From assembly GCF_025822765.1 (NCBI RefSeq), contig NZ_JACKUK010000045.1, forward strand, positions 8,675 to 72,674: 64,000 nucleotides of DNA. The letters are read 5' to 3'. This stretch comes from Mycobacterium barrassiae. GTDB lineage: Bacteria; Actinomycetota; Actinomycetes; Mycobacteriales; Mycobacteriaceae. Below the pieces are notes generated by a model. It saw only the letters and a program-made list of their open reading frames with translations, searched no databases and was not told where the DNA came from. Position numbers and translations under genes: made by a program. This document shows positions 46,176-55,327 of this stretch, piece by piece (within the stretch, counting starts at the first letter, position 1; the number at the start of each line of letters is the position of its first letter).

Positions 46176-47195
46176 TTGGTGTCTCACCGCCTGACCGCGC
46201 GGTCGAACGCGCCACGCGAGCACCTGTGGGACGCCGACGTCACTGAGATCATCCCTGTCAATGAGTTCAGCCCGGCGGCCGATTCAACGGTCAATCGCAG
46301 TCCTTTCGCCACCGACGTCGAGGTACTGACCGCACCCGAGCTCGACGATCTGAACGACCTGACCGACGAGTGGCCACTACTTCTACTTGCGCCTACGCGT
46401 GCATCGCGATCTCCTCGCCCCGCCTCCACTGGCCCTTCACGCGTGTACGTTCAAGAAGCTGGCCAACGTGCAACGTCGGCCGGTGCGCACCGTCGGATAC
46501 CCGCGACACATCGGAGAACGCCCGCGGGCGCCGGGTCAGTGCACGGCCGGCTCGTCGTTGCGGGTGTTGCTGCTGGGGCCATAGCCGCTGGGGCGAATGC
46601 GATGGTGGAAGCGTCGGAAGTTCCGGCCAACCCGACTTTGATCGCGGACGCCACAACAGCGCAAGGCGATTCCGTACCGGACGCGGCGGGAGTGCAGATC
46701 GTCCAAGTAGCCAACAGTTTCGACTCCGCAGTCCACCAAGAAGAACTGGTTCGCGGAGCGGCATTCGCCCAAGAGCGTGCCCAGCGAGAGGCGCGAATGC
46801 GACGCCCGCAGTTCGTCTTTCCGGCCCGTGGCATTTTGACTTCGGGATTCGGAACACGGTGGGGCTCCCTGCACGCGGGACTCGACATCGCCAACGCCGT
46901 CGGCACGCCGATCTATGCCGCCTCCGATGGCGAGGTGGTCGCTTCCGGGCCGACACCCGGTTACGGCATGTGGGTCAAGATCCGCGCCTCGGATGGCACG
47001 GTCACGCTCTACGGTCATATCGACACTGCGACGGTTCAAGAAGGCGACCGTGTCTTGGCTGGCGATCAAATTGCCACCATGGGCAACCGTGGCAATTCGA
47101 CAGGTCCACATCTGCATTTTGAGGTCCACCGCAACGGATCGGACAAGATTGACCCGATGGCGTGGTTGCAGGAGCGCGGGGTGCCCCGCCAGTAG
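46176..47195 (+). CDS. membrane-anchored M23 (LytM-type) endopeptidase
   Basis: This gene encodes 339 aa from GTG with AAGGAA upstream. A cytoplasmic N-terminal region of about 120 residues (acidic, then basic) is followed by a membrane segment (LVVAGVAAGAIAAGANAMV), a linker, and a LytM domain: 'GILTSGFGTRWGSLHAGLDIA' (H-x3-D), 'YGHIDTATVQEGD' and 'GNSTGPHLHFEVHRNG' (H-x-H). All zinc ligands are intact, so it should cut peptidoglycan cross-bridges. The long cytoplasmic part resembles mycobacterial M23 proteins linked to division or regulation. A dyad half-site lies at 45980. Confidence 0.85.
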   Translation: MVSHRLTARSNAPREHLWDADVTEIIPVNEFSPAADSTVNRSPFATDVEVLTAPELDDLNDLTDEWPLLLLAPTRASRSPRPASTGPSRVYVQEAGQRATSAGAHRRIPATHRRTPAGAGSVHGRLVVAGVAAGAIAAGANAMVEASEVPANPTLIADATTAQGDSVPDAAGVQIVQVANSFDSAVHQEELVRGAAFAQERAQREARMRRPQFVFPARGILTSGFGTRWGSLHAGLDIANAVGTPIYAASDGEVVASGPTPGYGMWVKIRASDGTVTLYGHIDTATVQEGDRVLAGDQIATMGNRGNSTGPHLHFEVHRNGSDKIDPMAWLQERGVPRQ

Positions 47196-47295
47196 CAGGT
47201 GGATCCGCAACTGACTAGGTCTACCAGACCACAATTCAGCGTCAGATGCTGCCGACACCGTAAGCTACCTACTGACTAATTCAGGAGGTTCGTTC

Positions 47296-47682
47296 ATGGC
47301 GCGGGTGCGTGGCTTCGGAGAGCTCGAGGCGGCGATCATGGATCGCCTCTGGAATCGCGATCCCGAGACCGATACCACGGTTAGGGAGATATTCGACGAG
47401 TTGAGCATCGAACGTCACATCGCATACACCACCGTGATGTCGACGATGGACAATCTGCATGGCAAGGGCTGGCTGTCGCGGAAACGCGACGGTAAGGCCT
47501 ACCGATACCGACCGACGCTGACTCGAGAAGAGCACAGCGCCCGTCTGATGCTTGAGGCCCTAAGCGGCGGCGGCCGATCCGAGGCGGTCCTCAGTCATTT
47601 CGTGGCGCAAATCGACGCGGAGGAATCGGCGGACTTGCGCGCTGCGCTGCGGCGCGTTGCCCGTAAGTCTGGTCGGCGATGA
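47296..47682 (+). CDS. blaI: BlaI/MecI/CopY-family repressor
   Basis: This gene encodes 128 aa. AGGAGG lies 10 bases before the ATG. The winged helix is 'FGELEAAIMDRLWNRDPETDTTVREIFDELSIERHIAYTTVMSTMDNLHGKGWLSRKRDGKAYRYRPTLTREE', then a dimerisation tail with 'EAVLSHFVAQIDAEESADLRAAL'. The length matches M. tuberculosis BlaI (Rv1846c). The family binds dyads built on TAC/GTA half-sites and is removed by an M56 protease. It overlaps that protease gene by 4 bases. Upstream is CTACCTACTGACTAAT (47265-47280), half-sites only. It is the only intact repressor here that could read the 19-bp dyads. Confidence 0.88.
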   Translation: MARVRGFGELEAAIMDRLWNRDPETDTTVREIFDELSIERHIAYTTVMSTMDNLHGKGWLSRKRDGKAYRYRPTLTREEHSARLMLEALSGGGRSEAVLSHFVAQIDAEESADLRAALRRVARKSGRR

Positions 47683-48623
47683 CCGTCACGGCGGCATTGC
47701 TGCTGTACGTCGTGGCAGTCCTATCGATCGGGCCGAAGCTTTTGGCCCGGATCACAGCCGATGGCGGGGCTCCACGCCTGGCGATATCAGCTTGGCTCAC
47801 GGCCGTCGTTACCGTGCTCGGCTGCTCGATTGCTGCTATCGCTCTGCTACTCATCGAGGGCGCCGGGCACTGGGACAGCCCTGACGCGTTACTCGTATCC
47901 TGTCTGGAGCGTCTCCATGCAATTCTCGTCGGGCACGCGGGGTGGCCGGCCCGAATAGTGGCAACAGCCGCAGTGGCCATCGCTGCCGGGAGCCTGCTGG
48001 CAGTTTGCGTTCGAGTCGGCCGCGCTTTGAGTCGCATGCGCAGGCACACCTTCGCGCACGCAGACGCCGTGCGCCTGGTCGGTAGTTCAGACGGCAGCGA
48101 CGTCGTGTACATCGAGGCATCCGAGCGTGCGGCGTACTGCGTGGCGGGCCGTCCACCGGCGATCGTCGTAACCACGGCTGCTCTCGCCGCACTCGATGAA
48201 GCGCAACTGGCGGCCGTCATCGCCCATGAGCGTGCTCACCTCCACGGGCGCCATGCCTACGTCGTCGCCGCGATGCGCGGACTGACCACCGCGCTGCCCA
48301 AGATCGGGCTCTTCACAAGCGCAGCCACGCACATCAGTTCTCTGCTGGAGATGTGTGCCGATGACGCCGCCGCGCGGCGACACGGTCGTCAGCCGCTGCT
48401 GGCGGGTCTGTTGACCCTTTCAGGCGCCCACACGCCGGCCCACGGTTTGGCTGCCGCCGGTGTTGCCGTGCTCGCGCGTGCCGAGCGGTTATCGGATCCA
48501 CCCAATGGATTCGCACGAGTACAAACCCACCTCACGCTCAGTGGTGCGGTCGCGGCGATGGCCGCTACCCCGGTGGCTATCGTCGCGTTATCACTATCGG
48601 GTGTATTGATCTGCTTCGCGTGA
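47679..48623 (+). CDS. blaR: M56-family membrane metallopeptidase, BlaR-like
   Basis: This gene encodes 314 aa, overlapping blaI by ATGA. It has four or five membrane segments, 'YCVAGRPPAIVVTTAALAALDEAQLAAVIAHERAHLHGRHAYVV' (HExxH zinc site) and 'LLEMCADDAAARRHG'. The size fits Rv1845c of M. tuberculosis. There is no C-terminal penicillin-binding domain, so the signal cannot be beta-lactam acylation of a fused sensor and must come from elsewhere, perhaps metal or wall stress. Activation should lead to loss of BlaI and induction of the dyad genes. Confidence 0.83.
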   Translation: MTVTAALLLYVVAVLSIGPKLLARITADGGAPRLAISAWLTAVVTVLGCSIAAIALLLIEGAGHWDSPDALLVSCLERLHAILVGHAGWPARIVATAAVAIAAGSLLAVCVRVGRALSRMRRHTFAHADAVRLVGSSDGSDVVYIEASERAAYCVAGRPPAIVVTTAALAALDEAQLAAVIAHERAHLHGRHAYVVAAMRGLTTALPKIGLFTSAATHISSLLEMCADDAAARRHGRQPLLAGLLTLSGAHTPAHGLAAAGVAVLARAERLSDPPNGFARVQTHLTLSGAVAAMAATPVAIVALSLSGVLICFA

Positions 48624-48744
48624 CCCGCTAGCGCACTCGACTCGGTCCATCGCAATTCTGCGCAGCGCACCTCGAATGCTCTGCTGCCCAGCAGCCTTGG
48701 GGTCGAGGATGTGAACATCACGGAGGACGCTTCAGTCTGCGCGT

Positions 48745-48948
48745 CTAAACGTACGAAAGCGCAGCCGCAATGGCGCGGTCAGCGGACGTCGGTTCGGCCA
48801 TGAGCAAGGCCACCACCGCTAACCCGAAGGCCAGCAGCAGGGCAGCCACAATCCATCGGCGAGTCAGCCGTTCCCTCTGTAGCGCTCGGCGCTGTCGGTT
48901 CCAGCTCCATCGCGGCCCACCGCAGGACACTGCCAGTGCGCTCTTCAC
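48745..48948 (-). CDS. possible small membrane protein
   Basis: This frame is 67 aa from a GTG start. A basic N-terminal half is followed by one membrane segment (WIVAALLLAFGLAVVALLMA) and a short outer tail. There is no ribosome site, but the dyad at 48958 lies 10 bases upstream, so a leaderless transcript is possible. No family is recognised. It is divergent from the DUF305 gene. Confidence 0.35.
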   Translation of the reverse strand: MKSALAVSCGGPRWSWNRQRRALQRERLTRRWIVAALLLAFGLAVVALLMAEPTSADRAIAAALSYV

Positions 48949-48957
48949 GGCACCAAT

Positions 48958-48976
48958 CTACTATGTCACTACGTAT
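48958..48976. promoter_or_regulatory. 19-bp dyad operator (one mismatch)
   Basis: CTACTATGTCACTACGTAT lies 42-60 bases upstream of the DUF305 gene and immediately before the minus-strand small frame. Confidence 0.65.
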
Positions 48977-49017
48977 GTGACCATCGCTTCATTGGTCACC
49001 CGATACGAGGTGTGGTG

Positions 49018-49722
49018 ATGGCCTTCGGAGAACGCGGCCCCCGGACGCTCTCGTCATGTCTGCGTGAAGCACCTGATGCACTGCGTACGCTCGAACTGAC
49101 ACCTCGTATAGGTGGCAAATTCCGCCGGCTATCCGTCGCATTCGGAATCCTGATCACAATTATTGTAGCGGGATGTGTTGAGACAGAGGGTGTTTCGGCG
49201 CAACGTTCTTCAAGTACCTCGGTTGTCACCGCCGAAGAAGCACACACCCGGTTCGATGTCTTATTCGCACGCGACATCATCGACCACAGCGCACAAGCTA
49301 TTGCGTTGAGCAACCTGGCTATGGTCAAGGACGGTCTTGCACCCGAAATCGTCGCCATCGCAGGCCGAATCACGGCCGACAGTTCCCGGCGCACCGATGA
49401 GCTGCAGGCGCTTCTCCTGGCCTGGGGATTTGCCCCGATGAGCGCCAGCTCAGCTCCTCCGGCGGGCGCACAAAACCTTCCGGTTCAGCCAGGCGAACAC
49501 CCCCTCGCCACCGAAGTCGATTTCCGCCGCCTTCGCGACGCGGCCGGAGCACATGCGGCGGAGGTGTATCTCGAATTGATGATCAGGCAGCACCAGTTCA
49601 CGATGTCTGCCGCGCGTGACCAACTTCAATCAGGGTCGCACCCCGCAGCGATGGCCATTGCCCGATTGCTCGTCGAAAGTCAGGAGGCCGAGACCTCCGT
49701 CATGGAGGCGCTGCAACGCTGA
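49018..49722 (+). CDS. DUF305 lipoprotein (copy 2)
   Basis: This gene encodes about 234 aa. An N-terminal stretch of about 35 residues precedes a lipoprotein signal with lipobox IVAGC. The DUF305 pattern is degenerate compared with copy 1: 'FDVLFARDIIDHSAQAIALSNLA' has DHS for HHQ, and 'YLELMIRQHQFTMSAARDQL' has QHQ for HHK. It therefore keeps one His per site and lacks the Met/His-rich linker. It may be structurally similar but metal-poor. A dyad operator lies upstream. GTG 49012 is an alternative start. Confidence 0.75.
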   Translation: MAFGERGPRTLSSCLREAPDALRTLELTPRIGGKFRRLSVAFGILITIIVAGCVETEGVSAQRSSSTSVVTAEEAHTRFDVLFARDIIDHSAQAIALSNLAMVKDGLAPEIVAIAGRITADSSRRTDELQALLLAWGFAPMSASSAPPAGAQNLPVQPGEHPLATEVDFRRLRDAAGAHAAEVYLELMIRQHQFTMSAARDQLQSGSHPAAMAIARLLVESQEAETSVMEALQR

Positions 49723-49783
49723 ACGCTGCGCAGCGAGGTGCACCACGACCGGATGTACTCCCAGGCGTTGTCGACATCCCCCG

Positions 49784-50764
49784 TCAGTTGTGCTCGTTCG
49801 CAACGCCTTCCGCCCCGGTGGGTCGCGGCGGCCGTTGATGCAGTCCGCGCAGAAATGCGTTGTATGCGGCCAGTTCGGCGTCGCCGCGTTCGACGTCGGC
49901 TTCCCTCTTCGCCGACTCCGACTCCTCGTCACGACGCCAGCGGATGGCGAAGATCAAGGTGGTCAATAGGGCAACAGGTTCACCGTAAGACCATGCCAAG
50001 GCGCCGGCGACCGCCTGATCGGCGACCGGGTCGACGTTCCAATTCGCCGGCGGCTGCGCGAATGTGTCGGTCAGCGCGCGTGGTGCCATCATCAGAATTA
50101 CACCGATGAAGACGTGCAGCGGCATCTCGACGAAGATATCGAAGAAACGACCTAGATTGCTCTGCCGGACCGGCAGCGGACCAGTCGACAAGATCGGCAG
50201 GATGAACAGCAGCCCGCTGGCGAGGAAGAACACTTGCAGTGCGACGTGGCCGGCGACGCTGGCCGCCGCCGCGTCGAACAGGTCGGACAGATAAAGGCCG
50301 TAGTAGCTCAGAAGAAACACCGGAATGGTGAAGCCGGGGTGCAAGACGATTCGGCTCGCGCGGCAACGTAATGCCCCCAACGCAGCGATCAAGACGTAGC
50401 GTCCAACGCCACGGTGTGGTGTCGACCTGAGCAACAGCCGGCCAGGTGCGCCCAACACCAGCAGCGGCGGGACGAGTATCGATAGCGTCAGGTGCTGAAA
50501 CATGAAGGCACTGAACAACCGATAGCCATAGCTGTCGATGGCCAGACCCGTCACCGCCGCCAAGGCGGTGCACCCAGCCAGGAAACTCGCAGTTCGCATC
50601 CACGTCCATTGCCGGCCGTGCGACCTGACGATTCGAACGGCCACCAGATACCACACCGCCAAGCCGACCGCCACCATGGGAAGAAGCGGAACCGGCGGCG
50701 GCAGCCAGCCAAGCATCGCCGATACCGACGGTGGCGACGCAGGAATCGCCACTTGACCAATCAC
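49784..50764 (-). CDS. CtaG-type cytochrome oxidase assembly protein
   Basis: This gene encodes up to 326 aa. About seven membrane segments follow 'LPPPVPLLPMVAVGLAVWYLV'. Family features are 'FSAFMFQHLTLSILVPPLLVLGAPGRLLLR', 'YYGLYLSDLFDAAAASVAGHVALQVFFLASGLLFILPIL' and 'EMPLHVFIGVILMMA', with the conserved membrane His and Met residues used in copper delivery. The start is uncertain: GTG 50764 follows the thioredoxin stop, and ATG 50716 lies nearer the first segment. Together with the CopD-CtaG fusion this is the second CtaG domain in the island. It is read with the thioredoxin lipoprotein. Confidence 0.8.
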   Translation of the reverse strand: MIGQVAIPASPPSVSAMLGWLPPPVPLLPMVAVGLAVWYLVAVRIVRSHGRQWTWMRTASFLAGCTALAAVTGLAIDSYGYRLFSAFMFQHLTLSILVPPLLVLGAPGRLLLRSTPHRGVGRYVLIAALGALRCRASRIVLHPGFTIPVFLLSYYGLYLSDLFDAAAASVAGHVALQVFFLASGLLFILPILSTGPLPVRQSNLGRFFDIFVEMPLHVFIGVILMMAPRALTDTFAQPPANWNVDPVADQAVAGALAWSYGEPVALLTTLIFAIRWRRDEESESAKREADVERGDAELAAYNAFLRGLHQRPPRPTGAEGVANEHN

Positions 50765-50801
50765 CGTTCGTCGCGCCAACGAAGTGGCGCGCAGTCGCCG
50801 T

Positions 50802-51530
50802 TCACTGTGGTGGCCCGGTGTCGGTGGCGGGCTCGACTGCGAGGCGTCGAACCACCGGTTCGAGATCCTCGGCAAGCAGCGCCCGCAGAAACACCGCGGC
50901 GACGCGATGGGCTCGGTCCAACACGATCGTGGAGGGAATCACCGTGGTGGGATACCTGGCCCCCAGGGCGATCATCGTGCGCATCGGCGGGTCATAGATC
51001 GACGGAAAGGTGACCTTACGGTCAACGATGAAATCGACCGCGGCCTGGCGGTTGTTGTCGCGGACATCGATGCCAACAAAAGCGACTCCCGCGTTGCGGG
51101 TCGCGTCGTACACCCGCTGCAATTCCGGCATCTCGGTGCGGCATGGACCACACCACTGCCCCCACACGTTGATGACCACCACCTGGCCGGCGAAGTCATC
51201 GACGGACACCGTGCGGTTCGGGTCCATCAGGTCAGGTCCGCGTATCGGTCCGGGGCTACCGCGGTCCTGCGGCGGGTCATAGTAGATGTCGACTTGCCCT
51301 CCTGGCGAAACGAATTCGAACGTGCCACCCTGCGCGACCGCGTCGTCGCCACTCGAACACCCGGACACTGCGGCACCAAGCAGCATCGCGCTAACGCCCG
51401 CAATAATGTGTCGTCGTATCGCCGAAGAAACGGATGCGGTTCGTCCTCGGCCCCGCACACGTTCATCGTCCGTGTCGATCCTCGGCGGAGGTAATGCAGA
51501 AACCTGCGGATGACCTATCTCACGTTTCAT
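50802..51530 (-). CDS. thioredoxin-like lipoprotein (TlpA/DsbE type)
   Basis: This gene encodes about 242 aa from ATG 51530 with GGGAAGAAG upstream. The lipobox is AVSGC. The thioredoxin fold has 'DDFAGQVVVINVWGQWCGPCRTEMPELQRVYD' (CGPC) and the cis-Pro region 'TTVIPSTIVLDRAHRVAAV'. It would reduce exported Cys proteins or Cu sites, with electrons from CcdA. It lies immediately upstream of the CtaG gene, consistent with a role in oxidase copper-site thiol reduction. No dyad lies directly at this start, although one on the far side (51671) is 141 bases away. Confidence 0.85.
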   Translation of the reverse strand: MKREIGHPQVSALPPPRIDTDDERVRGRGRTASVSSAIRRHIIAGVSAMLLGAAVSGCSSGDDAVAQGGTFEFVSPGGQVDIYYDPPQDRGSPGPIRGPDLMDPNRTVSVDDFAGQVVVINVWGQWCGPCRTEMPELQRVYDATRNAGVAFVGIDVRDNNRQAAVDFIVDRKVTFPSIYDPPMRTMIALGARYPTTVIPSTIVLDRAHRVAAVFLRALLAEDLEPVVRRLAVEPATDTGPPQ

Positions 51531-51670
51531 CTTCTTCCCAACCCTGCCGCGAATCGGGTCGCGCGATCCGACCCGGGAGATTGCCACGCGTGACGTGCGT
51601 CATCGCCAGAACTACCTCAAGGCACTCGACGTCAGGCCCAACGCTTCGAGGTCCGCTCACAGAACACGTT

Positions 51671-51689
51671 CTACGTACAGACTACGTAC
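51671..51689. promoter_or_regulatory. 19-bp dyad operator
   Basis: CTACGTACAGACTACGTAC lies 46-64 bases upstream of the LdtMt2-like gene. The outer 8 bases on each side equal those of the dyad at 15347. Confidence 0.68.
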
Positions 51690-51734
51690 GATGGTAACGA
51701 CACCAGTTCATGGCGAATGACGGGATAAACACAA

Positions 51735-52967
51735 ATGAGGCGGATCGGCTCCGCGGCCATCCATCGGCGCAGGGGCTTCGGGTGGACGACGTTGGTGCTA
51801 CTGGCAATTGCCGGCGTTGTCCTGGGGGTTGGCGCCTGCGGCGGTTCGCCGCCGCCGCAGCAGCCCCAGGCCATTGTTGACAAGGGAACACCCTTTGGCG
51901 ATTTGCTCGTGCCGAAAGTCCAGGCGTCTGTGACTGATGGCGCGATCGGGGTTCCGGTTGAGTCACCCGTGACCGTTACCGCCGACGCCGGGGTGTTGGG
52001 GGCAGTGACATTGGTCAACGAGCAGGGGCGCGTCGTCGCCGGCGAGATGAGTCCTGACGGTGTCACGTGGAGTTCTGCGGAACCGCTGGGCTACAACCGG
52101 CAATACACGCTCAACGCGGAAGCGCGTGGGCTCGGTGGAGTAGCACAGACCAGTGCAACCTTCGAGACCCACTCGCCCCAGAACCTCACGATGCCGTATG
52201 TGCTACCCAACGACGGCGAAGTCGTGGGCGTCGGGCAGCCCATCGCCGTGCGCTTCGACGAGAACATTCCTGACCGTCTCGCCGCCCAGCAGGCGATTAC
52301 CGTCACCACGAACCCTCCGGTCGAGGGTGCGTTCTACTGGTTGAACGATCGCGAGGTTCGTTGGCGGCCGGCGCAATATTGGAAGCCGGGAACGTCGGTC
52401 GACGTCCAAGTTAAGGCCTATGGGGTTGATCTGGGTCAAGGGTTGTTTGGCCAGGACGATGCCTCCACTCGCTTCACCATCGGCGACGAGGTGATCGCAA
52501 CCGCTGACGACACCACCAAGACGATGACCGTGCGGGTCAACGGCAACGTCGTCAAAACTATGCCGATTTCCATGGGCAAGGACAAGACGCCCACCGACAA
52601 CGGCACGTATGTCATCGGCGATCGATACTCATTCCTGGTGATGGACTCTTCGACCTACGGCGTGCCGGTGAACTCACCTGACGGGTACCGAACCGAGGTC
52701 AACTGGGCCACCCAGATGTCCTACAGCGGGATCTACGTCCACGCTGCCCCATGGTCGGTCGGCAGCCAGGGGCGCGCCAACGTCAGCCACGGTTGCCTCA
52801 ACGCCAGTACGGAGGACGGTAAATGGTTCTACGACAACACCAAACGCGGCGACATCGTCGAGGTCGTCAACACGGTGGGGCCCACCCTTTCTGGTACTGA
52901 CGGACTCGGCGACTGGAACATCCCGTGGGACCAATGGAAAGCGGGAAACGCCACAGTAACGGGCTAA
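51735..52967 (+). CDS. ldtB: L,D-transpeptidase, LdtMt2-like lipoprotein (paralog 3)
   Basis: This gene encodes 410 aa, close to LdtMt2 (Rv2518c, 408 aa). The lipobox is GVGAC. There are two Ig-like domains ('[35 protein letters not shown]'; '[22 protein letters not shown]') and a YkuD domain with '[21 protein letters not shown]', the Cys being the nucleophile. The end '[15 protein letters not shown]' is the LdtMt2-specific C-terminal motif. It is the main type of 3-3 cross-linking enzyme in mycobacteria. It overlaps the RipC-like gene tail to tail by 4 bases. A dyad operator lies upstream. Confidence 0.93.
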   Translation: MRRIGSAAIHRRRGFGWTTLVLLAIAGVVLGVGACGGSPPPQQPQAIVDKGTPFGDLLVPKVQASVTDGAIGVPVESPVTVTADAGVLGAVTLVNEQGRVVAGEMSPDGVTWSSAEPLGYNRQYTLNAEARGLGGVAQTSATFETHSPQNLTMPYVLPNDGEVVGVGQPIAVRFDENIPDRLAAQQAITVTTNPPVEGAFYWLNDREVRWRPAQYWKPGTSVDVQVKAYGVDLGQGLFGQDDASTRFTIGDEVIATADDTTKTMTVRVNGNVVKTMPISMGKDKTPTDNGTYVIGDRYSFLVMDSSTYGVPVNSPDGYRTEVNWATQMSYSGIYVHAAPWSVGSQGRANVSHGCLNASTEDGKWFYDNTKRGDIVEVVNTVGPTLSGTDGLGDWNIPWDQWKAGNATVTG

Positions 52968-54055
52968 TATCGTCGAACGTTGTAAATCGGAGCCGACGAG
53001 ATCGGCGCCACCTTGACGGGGGTGCCGTACGTCGAGGCGTGCACCATGTTCCCGTCTCCGATGTAGATTCCCGCATGCGAGGCGTCTGAATAGAAGGTGA
53101 CGATGTCACCGGGCTGGACGTCGGACGTGGCGACGGGCTGCCCACCGGCGGCCAGGGCTTGACTCGACCGCGGCAGCGATTTGCCGTTCTGGAGGAATGC
53201 CCACTTGATGAGTCCTGAGCAGTCAAATGCGTTCGGTCCGGTCGCGCCCCAAGAGTACGGAGATCCGACGCGGCTCAACGCGGCCTGCACGACCGCCGCA
53301 CCCTCCGGCGAGCCGGTGGGCCCCGGCGCGACCGGCGGCAGTCCCATCTCAGGCATCGCCACGATGGCGGGGTCCCCCGCTGGCGGAGGCGGCTGAGGCG
53401 GCACCGGTCCAGGGTCCGCCAGCGCGGCACGCTGATCCGGAGTCAATGCTCGGTATTGAGCCTCCACGTCTGCGATCTGGGTGCGCAGCCGACTCTGCTC
53501 GGCCTGAAGGCCTGCACGGACCGCTGACGCCTGTTCTGCTGCCGTCCTGGCATCGAGCGTCGAAGATTCGGCCGCGCGGGCGGCACTCTCGGCACGGGTT
53601 GATGCGGCGCGATAGGCCGCGATGCGGTCCGACATCTGGGTGGCCATCAGGCGGTCGAAGGAGAGTTCGTCGAGCAAGCTTTGCGGAGACTCTGCGGCCA
53701 GCACGGCGCTGATGCCGCTGGTCGCACCTCCCATGTAGGACGCGGCCGCCACCTGGTCCACGATTTTCTGATACTCGCGCAGATCTGCTCGCGCCGCGGT
53801 CAAGGCCTCAGACTCGGCGCGTTGGCGATCCTCGGCTTGGCGCTGTGCTGCCAGTTTCGCCTCGAGGTCGAGCTCGGCCGAGTAGATGGCTTCCGAGGTT
53901 CGCTCGGCCTCCCGAGACAGCTCCGTCATGCGGGCCAACGCATCGGCGGCTGGGTCGGCCCGGCCGGTGCCCGTCGAGTTGCCGAGCGTCAATGCAAGCA
54001 CGATCGCCACGACGAGAGCACCCGCCGATCGGCATATCGCGGCAGGGCAGTCCAT
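52964..54055 (-). CDS. ripC: NlpC/P60 peptidoglycan hydrolase with coiled coil, RipC-like
   Basis: This gene encodes about 363 aa. A signal peptide ([21 protein letters not shown]) is followed by a long coiled coil (about 45-200, many Ala/Glu/Arg), a Pro-rich hinge, and an NlpC/P60 domain with '[25 protein letters not shown]' and '[21 protein letters not shown]'. It matches RipC (Rv2190c), whose coiled coil responds to FtsEX. ATG 54055 is chosen because it puts the dyad 34-52 bases upstream, as at other targets; ATG 54088 would touch the dyad. Its gene faces ldtB, pairing a hydrolase with a cross-linker. Confidence 0.87.
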   Translation of the reverse strand: MDCPAAICRSAGALVVAIVLALTLGNSTGTGRADPAADALARMTELSREAERTSEAIYSAELDLEAKLAAQRQAEDRQRAESEALTAARADLREYQKIVDQVAAASYMGGATSGISAVLAAESPQSLLDELSFDRLMATQMSDRIAAYRAASTRAESAARAAESSTLDARTAAEQASAVRAGLQAEQSRLRTQIADVEAQYRALTPDQRAALADPGPVPPQPPPPAGDPAIVAMPEMGLPPVAPGPTGSPEGAAVVQAALSRVGSPYSWGATGPNAFDCSGLIKWAFLQNGKSLPRSSQALAAGGQPVATSDVQPGDIVTFYSDASHAGIYIGDGNMVHASTYGTPVKVAPISSAPIYNVRRY

Positions 54056-54088
54056 CTTCAAAACACAGATCCTCACACCGCAGGGCAT

Positions 54089-54107
54089 CTATGGTCTAAC
54101 TACGTAG
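54089..54107. promoter_or_regulatory. 19-bp dyad operator (one mismatch)
   Basis: CTATGGTCTAACTACGTAG lies upstream of the RipC-like gene. It contains the perfect palindrome CTACGTAG. Nothing else is seen between 54108 and 54280. Confidence 0.6.
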
Positions 54108-54280
54108 ATCACGAAAAGGTTACGAGCGAATGCGTCGGATTTCAACTGCATAGAAGCGCGGCAGACGTCGTCCACACCACTGCTTGCGCGTCCACAACTC
54201 GGCGATTCGGGTGGAAGGTCGAGTTGCAGAGGGTCTTTCGCATCTCGCGAATGCCAGCGTCCAGGTGGCCGGACGTCTAT

Positions 54281-54299
54281 CTACTATGTGCCATAGTAT
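54281..54299. promoter_or_regulatory. 19-bp dyad operator, ctaE
   Basis: CTACTATGTGCCATAGTAT lies 46-64 bases upstream of ctaE. Its inner part TACTATG-TGC-CATAGTA is a perfect 7-3-7 palindrome. Confidence 0.68.
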
Positions 54300-54344
54300 G
54301 CAGTGACTTAGTAGATCGCCTGCGGATTTGCATTGAGGGACGGC

Positions 54345-54938
54345 ATGACAAGTGGAACCGCCATCACGGCCCGGGTTCATTCTCTAAACCGGCCCAACAT
54401 GGTCTCCGTCGGGACCATCGTGTGGTTATCCAGCGAGCTGATGTTTTTTGCCGGCTTATTTGCGATGTACTTCACCGCTCGCTCCCAGGCTGACGAATGG
54501 CCGCCGCCGCCCACAGAGTTGAACCTCGCGCTCGCGGTGCCGGTGACATTGGTACTCATCGCGTCGTCGTTCACGTGTCAAATGGGTGTCTTTGCCGCCG
54601 AACGCGGTGACGTCTTCGGACTGCGCCGGTGGTACCTCGTCACTTTCGTCATGGGGTTCTTCTTCGTTCTAGGCCAAGGCTACGAGTACATCAACCTGGT
54701 GCATGAGGGAACGACCCTGTCGAGCAGCGCGTATGGCTCCGTCTTCTACTTGACGACTGGGTTTCATGGATTGCACGTCATAGGCGGTCTAGTCGCCTTC
54801 GTCTTCCTGCTCATGCGCACGCGAATGAGCAAGTTCACCCCGGCGCAGGCGACGGCCGCCATCGTCGTCTCGTACTACTGGCATTTCGTGGACATCGTCT
54901 GGATCGCACTGTTCGCCACGATCTACTTCGTACGGTGA
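54345..54938 (+). CDS. ctaE: cytochrome c oxidase subunit III
   Basis: This gene encodes about 197 aa, five membrane segments, very close to mycobacterial CtaE throughout: '[34 protein letters not shown]', '[14 protein letters not shown]', '[19 protein letters not shown]' and '[17 protein letters not shown]'. It is part of the aa3 oxidase with CtaD. In chromosomes ctaE heads the qcrCAB operon; here it is followed instead by a small membrane protein, so it has been separated from that operon. A strong dyad lies in its promoter. Confidence 0.93.
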   Translation: MTSGTAITARVHSLNRPNMVSVGTIVWLSSELMFFAGLFAMYFTARSQADEWPPPPTELNLALAVPVTLVLIASSFTCQMGVFAAERGDVFGLRRWYLVTFVMGFFFVLGQGYEYINLVHEGTTLSSSAYGSVFYLTTGFHGLHVIGGLVAFVFLLMRTRMSKFTPAQATAAIVVSYYWHFVDIVWIALFATIYFVR

Positions 54939-55327
54939 CGACTGCAACGCCGTGCCTGCGCCAAGTCGGTCGTCGCGCCCGGCAGGCGATCGTGCTTGCT
55001 TTCGCCGCGATACTGGTAGGACTGGTCTCGAATGCTGTGCCGTCTGGCGCTGCAGACCCGTCGGTGCAGTCTGCGTCGACGACAACCTCGCAAACCCCTG
55101 CCATTCCCACTCCAACCAAGCATTCCTACGACGACACCCACAGCGGGCAACAACCCGAAGGTGCAAGCCCAGCCCTTTATATATTGGGGGGTGCGCTCTT
55201 CGGCCTGATGGCGATCGCAGTCATCCTGCTTCGGGCTGGCAAGAGTGAACGCCACCACCTCACCCGAAGTGCATCAGCGTCCCGGCCGATCGTCGTTAAC
55301 CCCCGAACAACAGATACAAGCCGGTGA
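54935..55327 (+). CDS. small membrane protein coupled to ctaE
   Basis: This gene encodes 130 aa from a GTG that overlaps the ctaE stop. An N-terminal signal or membrane segment ([22 protein letters not shown]) is followed by a Ser/Thr/Pro-rich outer stretch with HSYDDTHSG, a second membrane segment ([20 protein letters not shown]) and a basic tail with KSERHH. No family is recognised. Coupling to ctaE suggests an oxidase assembly or accessory role. Its 3' end overlaps the convergent membrane protein gene by 32 bases. Confidence 0.55.
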   Translation: MTTATPCLRQVGRRARQAIVLAFAAILVGLVSNAVPSGAADPSVQSASTTTSQTPAIPTPTKHSYDDTHSGQQPEGASPALYILGGALFGLMAIAVILLRAGKSERHHLTRSASASRPIVVNPRTTDTSR

